From contig NZ_WMKZ01000012.1 in NCBI RefSeq assembly GCF_019024285.1, positions 1 to 64,000 of the forward strand: 64,000 bases of DNA. Reading direction: 5' to 3'. Below the pieces are notes generated by a model, which was given only the letters and a program-made list of their open reading frames with translations, was not told the DNA's origin and did no database searches. A program made the translations under genes and the position numbers. Below are positions 1 through 9,160 of the stretch, piece by piece. Origin of the DNA: Alkalihalobacterium elongatum. Lineage in GTDB: Bacteria > Bacillota > Bacilli > Bacillales > Bacillaceae_F. Position 1 is the first letter of the stretch. Each line of letters starts with the position of its first letter.

Positions 1-1
1 A

Positions 2-1573
2 ACCGAAGCTCAAGTCATGGCTTTTCAACAAAGCCAAGGTTTACCGGTTACGGGGGTTGCTGATGAGCAAACATTACAAACCTTACAACATGCCGTAAAT
101 GCTGCTTCACAGGCTAGCCCTACTGGCTTACGTATTGGTGACCGCGATGAGGCTGTTATCCAACTAAAAATTGGTCTCGATCAGGTTGGATTTACCGTGC
201 CTGGGAATACAACCAATTACTTCGGTTCTCAAACCGAAGCTCAAGTCATGGCTTTTCAACAAAGCCAAGGTTTACCGGTTACGGGGGTTGCTGATGAGCA
301 AACATTACTAGCCTTACAAGATGCCGTGAATATTCCTTCCGAATTGACTGGCCTACGTTTTGGCGACCGGGATGAGGCTGTTATCCAACTGAAAATTGAC
401 TTGGACAAAGTTGGGTTTACTGTACCTGGAAATACAACCAACTACTTTGGCTCTCAAACCGAAGCTCAAGTCACGGCTTTTCAACTAAGTCGAGGATTAC
501 CAGCTACGGGTGTTGTTGATGTACAGACTTTACTAGCTTTGCAAGATGCAGTAAACGCTCTTCCACCACCGACTCCTACAGTTTTTCGTTTAGGTGATCG
601 GCATGACGCAGTTATTCAACTAAAAGCAGATTTAGATAAAGTTGGCTTCACAGTACCTGGTAATATGACAAACTTATATGGTTCACAAACAGAAGCTCAA
701 GTTAAGGCTTTTCAGCATACGTACAACCTTCGTGCTGATGGAATAGCAGGACCAGCGACGTTAAATAAATTAAAAGAAGTAGCCGCTAATCCTCCTGTTG
801 TCCTTCGAAACGGTGTTAGACATAGCTCTGTCATCCAACTCAAAGTTGATTTAGGTAGAGTTGGTTTCCCTGTTCCTGGTAATAATACAAACCTTTTTGG
901 TGACCAAACGGAAGCCCAAGTAAGAGCCTTTCAGCGGGCTAACCGCTTAGTTGTCACAGGAGTTGCAGATCCCTATACTTTAAAAACGTTACAGGATATT
1001 GTTAAAAAACTACCAACAGGGCCTCTACAAGGGTACAGAATTATAATTGATGCTGGACATGGCGGATCCGACTCTGGAGCTATTGGCGTCAATGGTCTAA
1101 AAGAAAAGGATGTCGTCCTTGATATCTCTAAACGAGTCGAGAAAAAATTGAAGGCTGCTGGTGCTACAGTAATTATGACCCGTTCTACGGATGTGTTCAT
1201 CACTCTAGACGAACGTGTAAGAATTGGGAATAATTCGAATGCCAGTTCTTTTGTAAGTATCCATGCTAATTCATTTAATAAAAGCGCAAGAGGTGTTGAA
1301 ACCTACTGGAATAGAAGCAGTAGTTCTTCTCTAAGTAAAAGCCTCGCTGAAGAAATTCAAAAAGAGTTAGTAAAAGCAATGGAAACGACTGATAGAGGTG
1401 TGAAAGAAGGTAATTTCCGAGTCATTAGAGAAATAACTATTCCATCGGTACTCGTTGAGGTTGGTTTTATTGATAACAACAGCGATGGTGCCAAGCTTGC
1501 CCAAAGCAGGTACCGTGAGCGAATTGCCGATGCAATATATAAAGGAACAGTAACGTATTATAATAATAGATGA
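2..1573 (+). CDS. N-acetylmuramoyl-L-alanine amidase with PG-binding repeats (5' end outside window)
   Basis: This enzyme cleaves the amide bond between MurNAc and L-Ala in peptidoglycan and is presumably exported. The frame is open from base 2, so the start codon and any signal peptide lie outside the window. Counting from the ATG at 17, the visible part holds one incomplete and four complete PG_binding_1-type repeats (pattern GDRxxxVIQLKxDLxxVGF) up to about residue 335, then an Amidase_3 domain (about 340-518). The zinc ligands are visible: His in DAGHGG (~348), Glu in LKEKD (~363), His in SIHANS (~416), and the catalytic Glu in LVEVGF (~481). The first 76 bases of the window recur exactly 231 bp later, so one 77-residue repeat was duplicated recently. 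It converges on a protease with the same kind of repeat. The amidase call is firm; physiological role (wall turnover, separation or lysis) is not determined. Confidence 0.93.
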   Translation, partial: TEAQVMAFQQSQGLPVTGVADEQTLQTLQHAVNAASQASPTGLRIGDRDEAVIQLKIGLDQVGFTVPGNTTNYFGSQTEAQVMAFQQSQGLPVTGVADEQTLLALQDAVNIPSELTGLRFGDRDEAVIQLKIDLDKVGFTVPGNTTNYFGSQTEAQVTAFQLSRGLPATGVVDVQTLLALQDAVNALPPPTPTVFRLGDRHDAVIQLKADLDKVGFTVPGNMTNLYGSQTEAQVKAFQHTYNLRADGIAGPATLNKLKEVAANPPVVLRNGVRHSSVIQLKVDLGRVGFPVPGNNTNLFGDQTEAQVRAFQRANRLVVTGVADPYTLKTLQDIVKKLPTGPLQGYRIIIDAGHGGSDSGAIGVNGLKEKDVVLDISKRVEKKLKAAGATVIMTRSTDVFITLDERVRIGNNSNASSFVSIHANSFNKSARGVETYWNRSSSSSLSKSLAEEIQKELVKAMETTDRGVKEGNFRVIREITIPSVLVEVGFIDNNSDGAKLAQSRYRERIADAIYKGTVTYYNNR

Positions 1574-1591
1574 TAAATAGCCTACTATTTT

Positions 1592-1630
1592 AGCGCAAGT
1601 AATCAATACACTCTTACTTGCGCTATTTTT
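1592..1630 (+). terminator. Rho-independent terminator of the amidase gene
   Basis: A perfect 11-bp stem (AGCGCAAGTAA at 1592-1602 with its complement at 1614-1624) has an 11-nt loop and is followed by ATTTTT. It starts 19 bp after the amidase stop codon. Confidence 0.85.
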
Positions 1631-1639
1631 ATGAGCATA

Positions 1640-1671
1640 AATCAAAAAGAAGGGTACGCCTTGCGTACCCT
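1640..1671 (-). terminator. Terminator of the protease gene
   Basis: A 9-bp stem (AGGGTACGC at 1651-1659 with its complement at 1663-1671) has a 3-nt loop. On the minus strand it is followed by a T-rich run (TCTTTTTGAT). It lies 18 bp past the stop of the minus-strand protease gene. Confidence 0.8.
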
Positions 1672-1689
1672 CCTTTTGCTCTAGGTTTA

Positions 1690-3879
1690 TTAATTTCTAA
1701 TCGTTTCTATCAGTGTTTTTCTCGTTACAGGGTCAGCGATACCTGTTACAGGAAGTCCAACTGACGCTTGAAATTCTTCTACCTTCCTAGTTGTAATGGA
1801 ACCATAGAAGTTCGTTGGGTTAGTAGATACGAGAAAACCTGCAATTTCTAAATCTAGTTTCAATCGAATGACGTCTGGGAGGCGATCGCCTTCCTTAAGA
1901 GATGTTGTTGTCACTTCACTGAGTTTTTGTCTTGTCGTAACATCCGCTACTCCTGTCACTTCTAGACCGTAATGAGCTTGAAACTCTCTTACTCTTGTAG
2001 ACGTAATTGGACCGAAATAGTTATTCGGGCTTGTTGAAACTTGGAAGCCAGCATTGTCTAAGTCGATCTTAAGTTGAATTACTTCAGAGCGTCTATCTCC
2101 TTCTTTTAAAAAAGATGTGGCTAGAACTTCCGATAACTTTTGTAATGTTACAGGACCTGCCACCCCATCTGCTGGTATGATACCATAAGCAAGTTGGAAG
2201 TCTCTTACTCTACTTGTTGTAATTGGACCATATAATTGAGTTGGATTATCCGATACCTTGAAGCCCACACTCTCTAAGTCAAGCTTTAATTGAGTTACTT
2301 CTGGGCGTCTATCTCCTTCTCTTAATGTTAATCCAAGAGGAATTTGTTTTAATTTTTCCAATGTTGCAGGGCTCGCTATTCCATCTACTGGTATAATTCC
2401 ATAAGCTAGCTGAAAATCTCTTACTCTATTTGTTGTAATTGGACCATAGTAGTCGGTTGGATTATCCGATACTTTAAAACCAGCTCTTTCTAGATCCAGC
2501 TTTAATTGAATAACTTCTGGTCTGCGATCTCCCTCTCGCAACGTTAATGCGTGGGGAATCTCTTTTAATTTTTCTAATGTTGTTGGACCTGCTATTCCAT
2601 CAGCTGGAGTAATTCCATAGGCTAACTGAAAATCCCTTACTTTTCTAGTCGTAATCGGACCATAATAATCGGTTGGGTTATCTGATACTTTAAAACCAGC
2701 TCTCTCAAGATCAAGCTTCAGTTGGATGACTTCAGGGCGTCTATCTCCTTCTTTTAAAACCAACGGGCCGTCTTCATCTTGTTCTTTCACTTTATTAAAT
2801 GGGGCTTGAACTAAACCAAAACCATATAACTCGTCTCTTCCCGTTGGTCCAAGATCAATAGCCATATCTTGTAGCATTTTTCTATATTGCAAATGGGTTA
2901 AATTAGGGTGTGCTTCTTTTAATAACGCTAAGGTTCCAGTTACAAATGCTGTCGACATTGACGTACCACTAGACAACCTCGTTTTATTATTTAAATGTGT
3001 ACTTAGAATATTCACACCTGGAGCAGAAATCTCTACTGCAGGGCCAGTGGCTGACGTTGCCCATCTATTATTCTTCGAGTTCGTCGCTGCAACTGCAATC
3101 GCTGAAGCGTATCTTGCAGGGTACTCTACAGTGTTTCCACTTCCCGTTCCATAGTTACCAGCAGCGGCAACAACTAAAATCCCACTATTGTATGCATTAT
3201 CTACCACTCGCTTTAATGTATCTGACCTATTTGGGGTTGCTAGGCTTAAATTAATAATATCCATATTATTTGAGATGGCCCATTCAATGCCTTCTACAAT
3301 ATCAGAAATATTTCCTACTCCTGATTCATCTAATACTTTTACTGAATATAGCTGTGCATCTGGAGCAACTCCAACTACTCCTACTGAATTATTCTTTGCT
3401 CCGATAATTCCAGCAACATGAGTACCATGACCATTATCATCGTCGTAAGAGCTCGTCTTTGTTGAAAATCCACCTTCAATTTTCAAATCTTGATGTGGTG
3501 CAATCCCTGTATCTAATACAGCAATCTTTACCCCTTTTCCTGTAAAACCTGACTCCCAGGATTTTGGCGCTTGGATCTGCTGGACACCCCAGTCAACGAC
3601 TTGCCCACGAATGGAAACAACATGATCCACTTCTATAGATAAAACTTCAGGATGTTCTTCTAATTCAGCAGCTGCACTCGGTGATAACTCTACAGCAGCA
3701 GTTGAAAGCTGTTCAAATTTCTTAATAAGGGTACCGTCATATTCTTCTAAAATGTCATCATCTATCGTTTCTTTAAAGATGACAATCATCTGCTCTTTCT
3801 CTTCAATATGTGCAGAGACTTGTATATGAGGTATTAATAATATGGATGCTAGAAGTAAGATAATATACTTTTTTATCAT
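1690..3879 (-). CDS. Secreted subtilisin-like serine protease with five PG-binding repeats
   Basis: This is an exported S8-family endopeptidase probably held on the cell wall. I place the start at the ATG at 3879, which has AAAGGTGAGG just upstream and gives a 729-residue protein beginning MIKKYIILLLASI, a clear signal peptide; a start 18 bases upstream is possible but has no comparable site. Order of parts: signal peptide (1-24), inhibitor I9-like propeptide (~30-95), catalytic domain (~105-365), then five PG_binding_1-type repeats (~380-729). The catalytic triad is visible: Asp123 (VLDTG), His151 (GHGTH), Ser307 (SGTSM), with the oxyanion Asn in AAAGN. The repeats share the GDRxxxVIQLKxDLxxxGF pattern of the convergent amidase. 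Known secreted Bacillus subtilisins usually lack such a tail. Substrate unknown; wall-protein turnover is an inference. Confidence 0.93.
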   Translation of the reverse strand: MIKKYIILLLASILLIPHIQVSAHIEEKEQMIVIFKETIDDDILEEYDGTLIKKFEQLSTAAVELSPSAAAELEEHPEVLSIEVDHVVSIRGQVVDWGVQQIQAPKSWESGFTGKGVKIAVLDTGIAPHQDLKIEGGFSTKTSSYDDDNGHGTHVAGIIGAKNNSVGVVGVAPDAQLYSVKVLDESGVGNISDIVEGIEWAISNNMDIINLSLATPNRSDTLKRVVDNAYNSGILVVAAAGNYGTGSGNTVEYPARYASAIAVAATNSKNNRWATSATGPAVEISAPGVNILSTHLNNKTRLSSGTSMSTAFVTGTLALLKEAHPNLTHLQYRKMLQDMAIDLGPTGRDELYGFGLVQAPFNKVKEQDEDGPLVLKEGDRRPEVIQLKLDLERAGFKVSDNPTDYYGPITTRKVRDFQLAYGITPADGIAGPTTLEKLKEIPHALTLREGDRRPEVIQLKLDLERAGFKVSDNPTDYYGPITTNRVRDFQLAYGIIPVDGIASPATLEKLKQIPLGLTLREGDRRPEVTQLKLDLESVGFKVSDNPTQLYGPITTSRVRDFQLAYGIIPADGVAGPVTLQKLSEVLATSFLKEGDRRSEVIQLKIDLDNAGFQVSTSPNNYFGPITSTRVREFQAHYGLEVTGVADVTTRQKLSEVTTTSLKEGDRLPDVIRLKLDLEIAGFLVSTNPTNFYGSITTRKVEEFQASVGLPVTGIADPVTRKTLIETIRN

Positions 3880-3970
3880 TGCCTCACCTTTGCTCATTTA
3901 TTTCTCTACCTATCTTTAAATATAGGTGATTTACTGTGATAAAGATACTAGTTTTTTCTACCTATTTTCA

Positions 3971-4003
3971 AAAAAAGAGAGGGGTTTATAAGAAAACCCC
4001 TCT
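3971..4003 (-). terminator. Terminator at the end of the ATP-grasp/glycosyltransferase cluster
   Basis: A 10-bp perfect stem (AGAGGGGTTT at 3978-3987 with its complement at 3994-4003) is followed on the minus strand by CTTTTTTTG. It lies 31 bp past the stop of the last cluster gene, so it probably ends the whole minus-strand polymer cluster. Confidence 0.88.
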
Positions 4004-4033
4004 TCTAATCATACGTTATTTCTTTGGTTGCCT

Positions 4034-5647
4034 TCAGGTCTTGAGTGTTTTTTGCGGTTTAAAAAATCCTCTGATCAGCATACTCAATTTTCTTAATGGT
4101 AACGTAAGCTTCCAGGACGTACTTTGTTTTATATTTCTAACGCGCTTTTCATAGCGCATTCGATCTTTTTCCGCTTTATCTATTTCTTTTTTCAACATGT
4201 TTAGCTCATCTTCAAGATGCTCTAATGTCATCGCATTTAGTCTATTGACGATTTCAAAGCCTTTTTTAATAGGCTTCTTATACGTTTCTTCGCTTATTGT
4301 ATCGACATTACTAAATGGAACTAATTTTTCTTTAAAACCATCTACTACTGCTTCATTCGTTCCTGCAACTACGACTTCCATTTCATTCTTATTTATCTTT
4401 TGAATATAACCATTTAGGTCTAAGTCGAGTGCTTGTTTCTTGATAATATTCTTTATACCCATATTTACAGGGCCTAAGATCGTGTACTTCTTTGCATACC
4501 ATGTAATCGCTGGGACTGGAGCTACTTCAATATCAATAACCGATCGGCTTTGTAGTGAATCAACGATGCTCTTGAAATCAAAGAAAACGTTGGAACTTTC
4601 CGTATCCATACCTTTTGTTTCTGGGAAATAATAATCAATAATAGCCTTTGGTATATCTTTTGCTTCACCTTCTATAGGATATAAGTGCGAACCAATACCA
4701 GCTTTTGTATTCAGCTCTAATATGACACCCTTAGTAAACGTAGGGTTTACAATCATATCGACTCCACATTGAACTAACCCTGGAACAGCTTTAACAGCAT
4801 TAACGGCAATTTCTTTCAGTTCATCTGTTAATTGATCAGTGACATCAATAGGGTCTCCCCCTGCAGATACATTACTAATCTTTCTCAGATAAATACGTTT
4901 ACCTTCCTTTGGAACACTTTCTAGTGTGTAACCCGCCGCTTCAATAGAATGAAGGACTTCTTTATCCATTTTAATCGGTCTGAAGTAAAGGTGAGGTATA
5001 TCTTTTCGCTGTTTATTTTTTATACGAATTAATTGTCTAACTGTATTTACACCGTCTCCAACAATATTCGCTGGTCTTCGGTTTGCTGCACCGAGTACTT
5101 TATCGCCTAGTACATAAATTCTAATTTCCTCACCAGTAACAAACTGCTCAACAATGATTTCTGGGAAATTGAGTTGTTCTCGTACATATTTTACAGCTTC
5201 GACAAATTCCTTTTCTGTTTCAATGTTTGCAATAACCCCTTTACCTGCACAACCATTAGTTGGTTTAACAACAAGAGGATACTCCAGTTTATTGGCATAA
5301 CTAAAGATCTCTTCATTCGTTGCTGTTTCTGCAAACTTTCTTCCTTGAGGTGTAGGTACACCTGCTTTAACTAGACGATCATTCGTGAGACCTTTATTAT
5401 TACAAATATCATAAGCTTCTTCAGAAACTTTATCGCCTTTAGAACCTTGAAAGTGATGTACGCGTCCATTATAACCAAGAGAGTATCTGATTTGAAATTT
5501 CCCATCCTCATTATGGTTATAAAACTTTAGCGTAATGCCTCTTCTCCAAGCTTCAAGAGCTATTACATACATACTTGTTTTTTTTCTACGAGCTTCTAAT
5601 GGTACAGCATCTACATAATGCGGTAGCCATTTTCTATTCTCCTGCAT
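4034..5647 (-). CDS. Cyanophycin-synthetase-like ATP-grasp ligase with degenerate acylphosphatase domain (copy 3)
   Basis: ATP-grasp enzymes join a carboxylate to an amine through an acyl-phosphate. This 537-residue protein carries the features of the cyanophycin-synthetase type: the nucleotide loop VVKPTNGCAGKGV (~125-140), VEQFVTGEEIRIYV, a NVSAGGDP motif like the CphA NxSxGGT segment, and the metal-binding ILELNTKAGIG. Around residues 385-465 lies an acylphosphatase-like fold in which the signature is lost (GPVNMGIK where a working enzyme has G-VQGVG-[FY]R). The C-terminus is a coiled coil ending in a SWKLTLPLRK motif also found in polysaccharide-cluster proteins. It is the last of three tandem paralogues, with an AGAGGGAT ribosome site before the ATG. 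No signal peptide or membrane segment is seen, so it should be cytoplasmic. Substrate unknown; adding an amino acid to a wall polymer is an inference from context. Confidence 0.8.
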   Translation of the reverse strand: MQENRKWLPHYVDAVPLEARRKKTSMYVIALEAWRRGITLKFYNHNEDGKFQIRYSLGYNGRVHHFQGSKGDKVSEEAYDICNNKGLTNDRLVKAGVPTPQGRKFAETATNEEIFSYANKLEYPLVVKPTNGCAGKGVIANIETEKEFVEAVKYVREQLNFPEIIVEQFVTGEEIRIYVLGDKVLGAANRRPANIVGDGVNTVRQLIRIKNKQRKDIPHLYFRPIKMDKEVLHSIEAAGYTLESVPKEGKRIYLRKISNVSAGGDPIDVTDQLTDELKEIAVNAVKAVPGLVQCGVDMIVNPTFTKGVILELNTKAGIGSHLYPIEGEAKDIPKAIIDYYFPETKGMDTESSNVFFDFKSIVDSLQSRSVIDIEVAPVPAITWYAKKYTILGPVNMGIKNIIKKQALDLDLNGYIQKINKNEMEVVVAGTNEAVVDGFKEKLVPFSNVDTISEETYKKPIKKGFEIVNRLNAMTLEHLEDELNMLKKEIDKAEKDRMRYEKRVRNIKQSTSWKLTLPLRKLSMLIRGFFKPQKTLKT

Positions 5648-5727
5648 ACGTATCCCTCTTTACTGTACTTTCCTTAACTAAACTATATAGGTAATTAAGG
5701 ATTGTGTCACTATCAAGATTTTAGCAT

Positions 5728-7350
5728 TTAATTCGTTTTCATCAGCTTCCTAATTATTCGAATTGGTTTCGTTATACGCCAACTAACGCTTTCTTCTAGT
5801 ACTCTATATTTATTTTCAAGCGAATGATATTTTTGTTCAAGCTCTTTCATTTGTTTTTCTAATTTTTGATTTAATTCTACTTCTGCTGCGAGCTTATTTT
5901 TTAGTTCATTTTTAGTTGTGTCCTTCAATTTACCTTCTTCTAGTACTTCAAATCCAACATTAACCGAACTCAGCCACTCACTTTTTTCTACCTTTTTTAC
6001 AATAGCTTTGTTCGGACTTTCATTATAAATAAGGCTTTCAAATTGTTCAATACTGTCTCTTTTACCAGCAATGACAATTAATACATTTCCATTATTCAAG
6101 TTTTTTGCAAATCCATGTAATTCTAGATTTCGACATCTCCTTAGAACCCAACGTCTATAGCCAACACCCTGTACTTTACCAGAAACCGTATAGCTTTGTT
6201 TATACAACTCTTCTTGCGGTGCTTGAGGGACAATAAACTCGCCAACCACGCCACTTTTGAGAAGATCTGCTATCGTTTTATAACTGAAGTGAACATTCTG
6301 TATTTTATTATTAACTGTTTCTGGAAAATAATAATCAATGATCGCTTTAGGAACATCACGAGCCTGTCCTTCCATTGGAAACATTATAGAACCGATATGA
6401 GCTCTAGAGTTTACTTCGATGACTACACCCCTATTATTTTTTACATCCACAATCATATCTAAACCACAATGCGATAAACCCACTGCCTTTGCAGCATTAA
6501 TGGCAGTTTGTTTCATTTCTGGAGTTAGTTGAGGTGTAAAATCGACAGGGTCTCCACCTGCGGATAGGTTGCTCTTTTCTCGTAAGAAAACTCGCTCACC
6601 TTCTTCTGGAATAGACTCTAATGTATAACCCGAAGCCTCTAGAAGCGTAAGTACTTCATTGTCAACTTTAATTAAACGCTTTGAAGCAACTGGGTTGTTT
6701 TGTCTATCTTTATTTTTGAGTTCGATCAGTTTCTTAATGTTATTTTTACCATCCCCAATAACATTAGCTGGAATACGATTTGCCGCACCTATCACTTCGT
6801 TTTCAATCACATAAATTCTGCACTCTTCACCTTGCACAAATTTTTCTACAATTACACTGTCATAGTTCAGTTCTTTGCGTATATATTCAAGGTTCTTATT
6901 AAACGTATCCATATCTTGGATGTTAACAAAAACCCCTCTCCCTAAACTACCGTTTGTCGGTTTAATAACAAGTGGAAAACCAATCGTCTTAGCGTATTCA
7001 ATGATCTCTTCATCGTTCGCTTCAGCTGGGAAACTTGTTCCAGCAGGGACATCTACTCCTGCATTTGCGAGGGTCTGTCTCGTTAATTCTTTATTTCTAC
7101 ATATATCAATACCTTCTTTAGAAATTTTATCGCCTAATGAGTGAGAAAATAAGTGTTCTCTTCCTTCATAGGTTAAAGAATATCGAAACTTATTTTTATT
7201 ATTTTTATTTTTATAGACCGTGTAAAACTTTAAGGTTAATCCTCTTCTCCAGCCTTCCAACGCAATGGTGTACATACTTAGATTGTCACTATGGGCTTCA
7301 ACTGGAATGGCACCTTCTAAATGCGGAAGCCAATTTTTATTGTATTGCAT
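5728..7350 (-). CDS. Cyanophycin-synthetase-like ATP-grasp ligase with intact acylphosphatase domain (copy 2)
   Basis: A 540-residue paralogue of its two neighbours. ATP-grasp elements are complete: VIKPTNGSLGRGV (~128-140), VEKFVQGEECRIYV, NLSAGGDP, and IEVNSRAHIG. The acylphosphatase-like domain (~390-460) is the best preserved of the three: it keeps VQGVGYR, with the phosphate-binding Arg, and the FAKNL segment that supplies the catalytic Asn in classic acylphosphatases. The C-terminal ~80 residues are a coiled coil ending in SWRITKPIR. The ATG is preceded by AGGAGGGG. The gap to the next gene downstream is 80 bp, so co-transcription is likely. A ligase working through an acyl-phosphate fused to an acyl-phosphate hydrolase suggests editing or release of the intermediate; that is inference. 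Substrate not identifiable from sequence. Confidence 0.82.
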   Translation of the reverse strand: MQYNKNWLPHLEGAIPVEAHSDNLSMYTIALEGWRRGLTLKFYTVYKNKNNKNKFRYSLTYEGREHLFSHSLGDKISKEGIDICRNKELTRQTLANAGVDVPAGTSFPAEANDEEIIEYAKTIGFPLVIKPTNGSLGRGVFVNIQDMDTFNKNLEYIRKELNYDSVIVEKFVQGEECRIYVIENEVIGAANRIPANVIGDGKNNIKKLIELKNKDRQNNPVASKRLIKVDNEVLTLLEASGYTLESIPEEGERVFLREKSNLSAGGDPVDFTPQLTPEMKQTAINAAKAVGLSHCGLDMIVDVKNNRGVVIEVNSRAHIGSIMFPMEGQARDVPKAIIDYYFPETVNNKIQNVHFSYKTIADLLKSGVVGEFIVPQAPQEELYKQSYTVSGKVQGVGYRRWVLRRCRNLELHGFAKNLNNGNVLIVIAGKRDSIEQFESLIYNESPNKAIVKKVEKSEWLSSVNVGFEVLEEGKLKDTTKNELKNKLAAEVELNQKLEKQMKELEQKYHSLENKYRVLEESVSWRITKPIRIIRKLMKTN

Positions 7351-7411
7351 TTGATTTCCCCTCCTGGTAAAAGCACGATTATTGTGTTGCTACAAATGCT
7401 AAATACCAAAG

Positions 7412-9043
7412 TTATGATATTTTACGCTTAATATATTTAACCCAGTCAAATACCTTTCTAATCGGTAAAGTTAAGCGCCATACTTTACTATTTTGCAATT
7501 TCATATATTTTTGTTCAGCTCGCTGTCGCTGTCTCTCTATTTTTTCCAGCTCTTTACGCGATTTATTTATTTCAGCTATTAATTCTTTTAATTCCGCTTG
7601 GATCTCAAAACCAATTCGGACTGACTTGTCCCACGTTTCTTCAACCACTTCTCGAATTTCTACATTTCTTGGGTCTTGTCTTATTATCTCCATAAATCGC
7701 TCGACGTCCTCTTGATTAACACCAGCTACAATAACATCAATACTGTTGTCTGTCATATTGTTAATGACACCACTTAAATTTAATTCAAGCGCTCTTTTAC
7801 GTAACCATTGGTGATAGGCAACTATTTGTACTTCCCCGTAAATGACATATTTCTTAGCATATACTCTGCCTAAGGTTGGTTTTGTCACTTCAACCTCAAT
7901 CGCTGTTTTGCTCGCTAATGGCTGTAATACACTCTTGAAATCAAAGTAAAGATTCGTCTTATCAACTGATTTTGTTTCTGGGAAATAATAATCAATAATA
8001 GCCCCAGGAATGTCTCGACCTTTGCCTTCCATTGGGTATAACAATGAACCTAATTGTGCCGTTGGATTTAACTCTAAAATGACGGCTTGGTTATTTTCTG
8101 GCTGTGATTCATCGATAATAATATCTATACCACCGTGCGTGAGCCCAGGTACAGCTTTAACCGCATTAACAACTGTATTTTTGATCTCTGGTGTGAGTTC
8201 ATCTAGAGCATCTGCGGAGTCTCCTCCTAGAGATATATTACTTTTTTCTCGCAGATATACAGTCTCTCCATCAGCTGGAACACTGTTCAAACTCTTTTCT
8301 GATTTCTCTAACATCTCACGGACTTCTTGATCAATTTCAATTAAACAGCTAAACAATCGCGGATTTTTCATTCTCTCCTCGTTTTTCCGATCAATTAGCT
8401 GTTGAATTGTTTGCGTCCCATCGCCCACAACGTTTGCAGGGATTCGGCGGATAGCACCTACCACTTGGTCATCTACGACGTATAACCTGTAATCATCTCC
8501 AGAGATATGCTCTTCAATAATGACATCTGGAAAATTGAGCTCTGATCGCACATAAACTAATGCATGCTCTAGTGCTTCGGCATTTTCGATGTTTGTGACG
8601 ACACCTCGCCCAAAGCTTCCATCCGTTGGCTTAACAACTAGTGGATAACCAATCGTTGCAGCGAAATTAATTATTTCTTCATTTGTTGCTTCTGCGCTAA
8701 ACTGTTTTCCCTTTGGAACAGCAACATTAGCTTTTGTTAACCAGTTTTTTGTCGCTTCCTTATCAGCACCAATTTCAACGGCTTCATTCGTTACTAGGTC
8801 ACCACGAGAACGAAAAAAATAATGAGTCTTGTCTTGTGAACTAAGAGAAAACAATCTACCAGGCTTATTAACATACCAAACCTTTATATCACTAAATTTT
8901 TCTGATTCTTTCGAGTACCATTTTAGAGTTAACCCTCTTCTCCAACCTTCCAATGCTATTACATACGGACATAATTCATGACCCCGCGCAGCCTCTACTA
9001 CTTCATTTGAAAGGTCAGGAAGCCATTCTGCTTTTTTCTCCAT
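7412..9043 (-). CDS. Cyanophycin-synthetase-like ATP-grasp ligase with acylphosphatase-like domain (copy 1)
   Basis: First of the three tandem paralogues in transcription order, 543 residues. ATP-grasp motifs present: VVKPTDGSFGRGV (~138-152), IEEHISGDDYRLYV, NISLGGDS, and LELNPTAQLG. The acylphosphatase-like domain (~395-470) reads VQIVAYHQW, so the key Arg of VQGVGYR is replaced by His, though the later NN position that could give the catalytic Asn is kept. It is probably impaired for phosphatase chemistry. A coiled coil with many Lys, Glu and Arg follows, then VWRLTLPIRK. Start codon ATG with AGGAGG seven bases upstream. About 110 bp of AT-rich DNA separates it from the TupA-like gene. The three copies differ enough (roughly half of residues by eye) to have distinct substrates. 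Function inferred, not known. Confidence 0.8.
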   Translation of the reverse strand: MEKKAEWLPDLSNEVVEAARGHELCPYVIALEGWRRGLTLKWYSKESEKFSDIKVWYVNKPGRLFSLSSQDKTHYFFRSRGDLVTNEAVEIGADKEATKNWLTKANVAVPKGKQFSAEATNEEIINFAATIGYPLVVKPTDGSFGRGVVTNIENAEALEHALVYVRSELNFPDVIIEEHISGDDYRLYVVDDQVVGAIRRIPANVVGDGTQTIQQLIDRKNEERMKNPRLFSCLIEIDQEVREMLEKSEKSLNSVPADGETVYLREKSNISLGGDSADALDELTPEIKNTVVNAVKAVPGLTHGGIDIIIDESQPENNQAVILELNPTAQLGSLLYPMEGKGRDIPGAIIDYYFPETKSVDKTNLYFDFKSVLQPLASKTAIEVEVTKPTLGRVYAKKYVIYGEVQIVAYHQWLRKRALELNLSGVINNMTDNSIDVIVAGVNQEDVERFMEIIRQDPRNVEIREVVEETWDKSVRIGFEIQAELKELIAEINKSRKELEKIERQRQRAEQKYMKLQNSKVWRLTLPIRKVFDWVKYIKRKIS

Positions 9044-9160
9044 TGAGTTTCCTCCTAAGAATCAACCAACACTGCTTATATCTGTCAAATTGTTAGGTTT
9101 TTAAATATAATTATATAGCATTAAGAGACCGCTCAAGTCGATCTCCCCAATACATTTTAC

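Noticed and set aside
9044-9160. Promoter before the first CphA-like gene
   Set aside because: TTGACA occurs on the minus strand but the matching -10 (TTGATT) is poor, and TATAAT nearby has only a 15-bp spacing to a weak -35.
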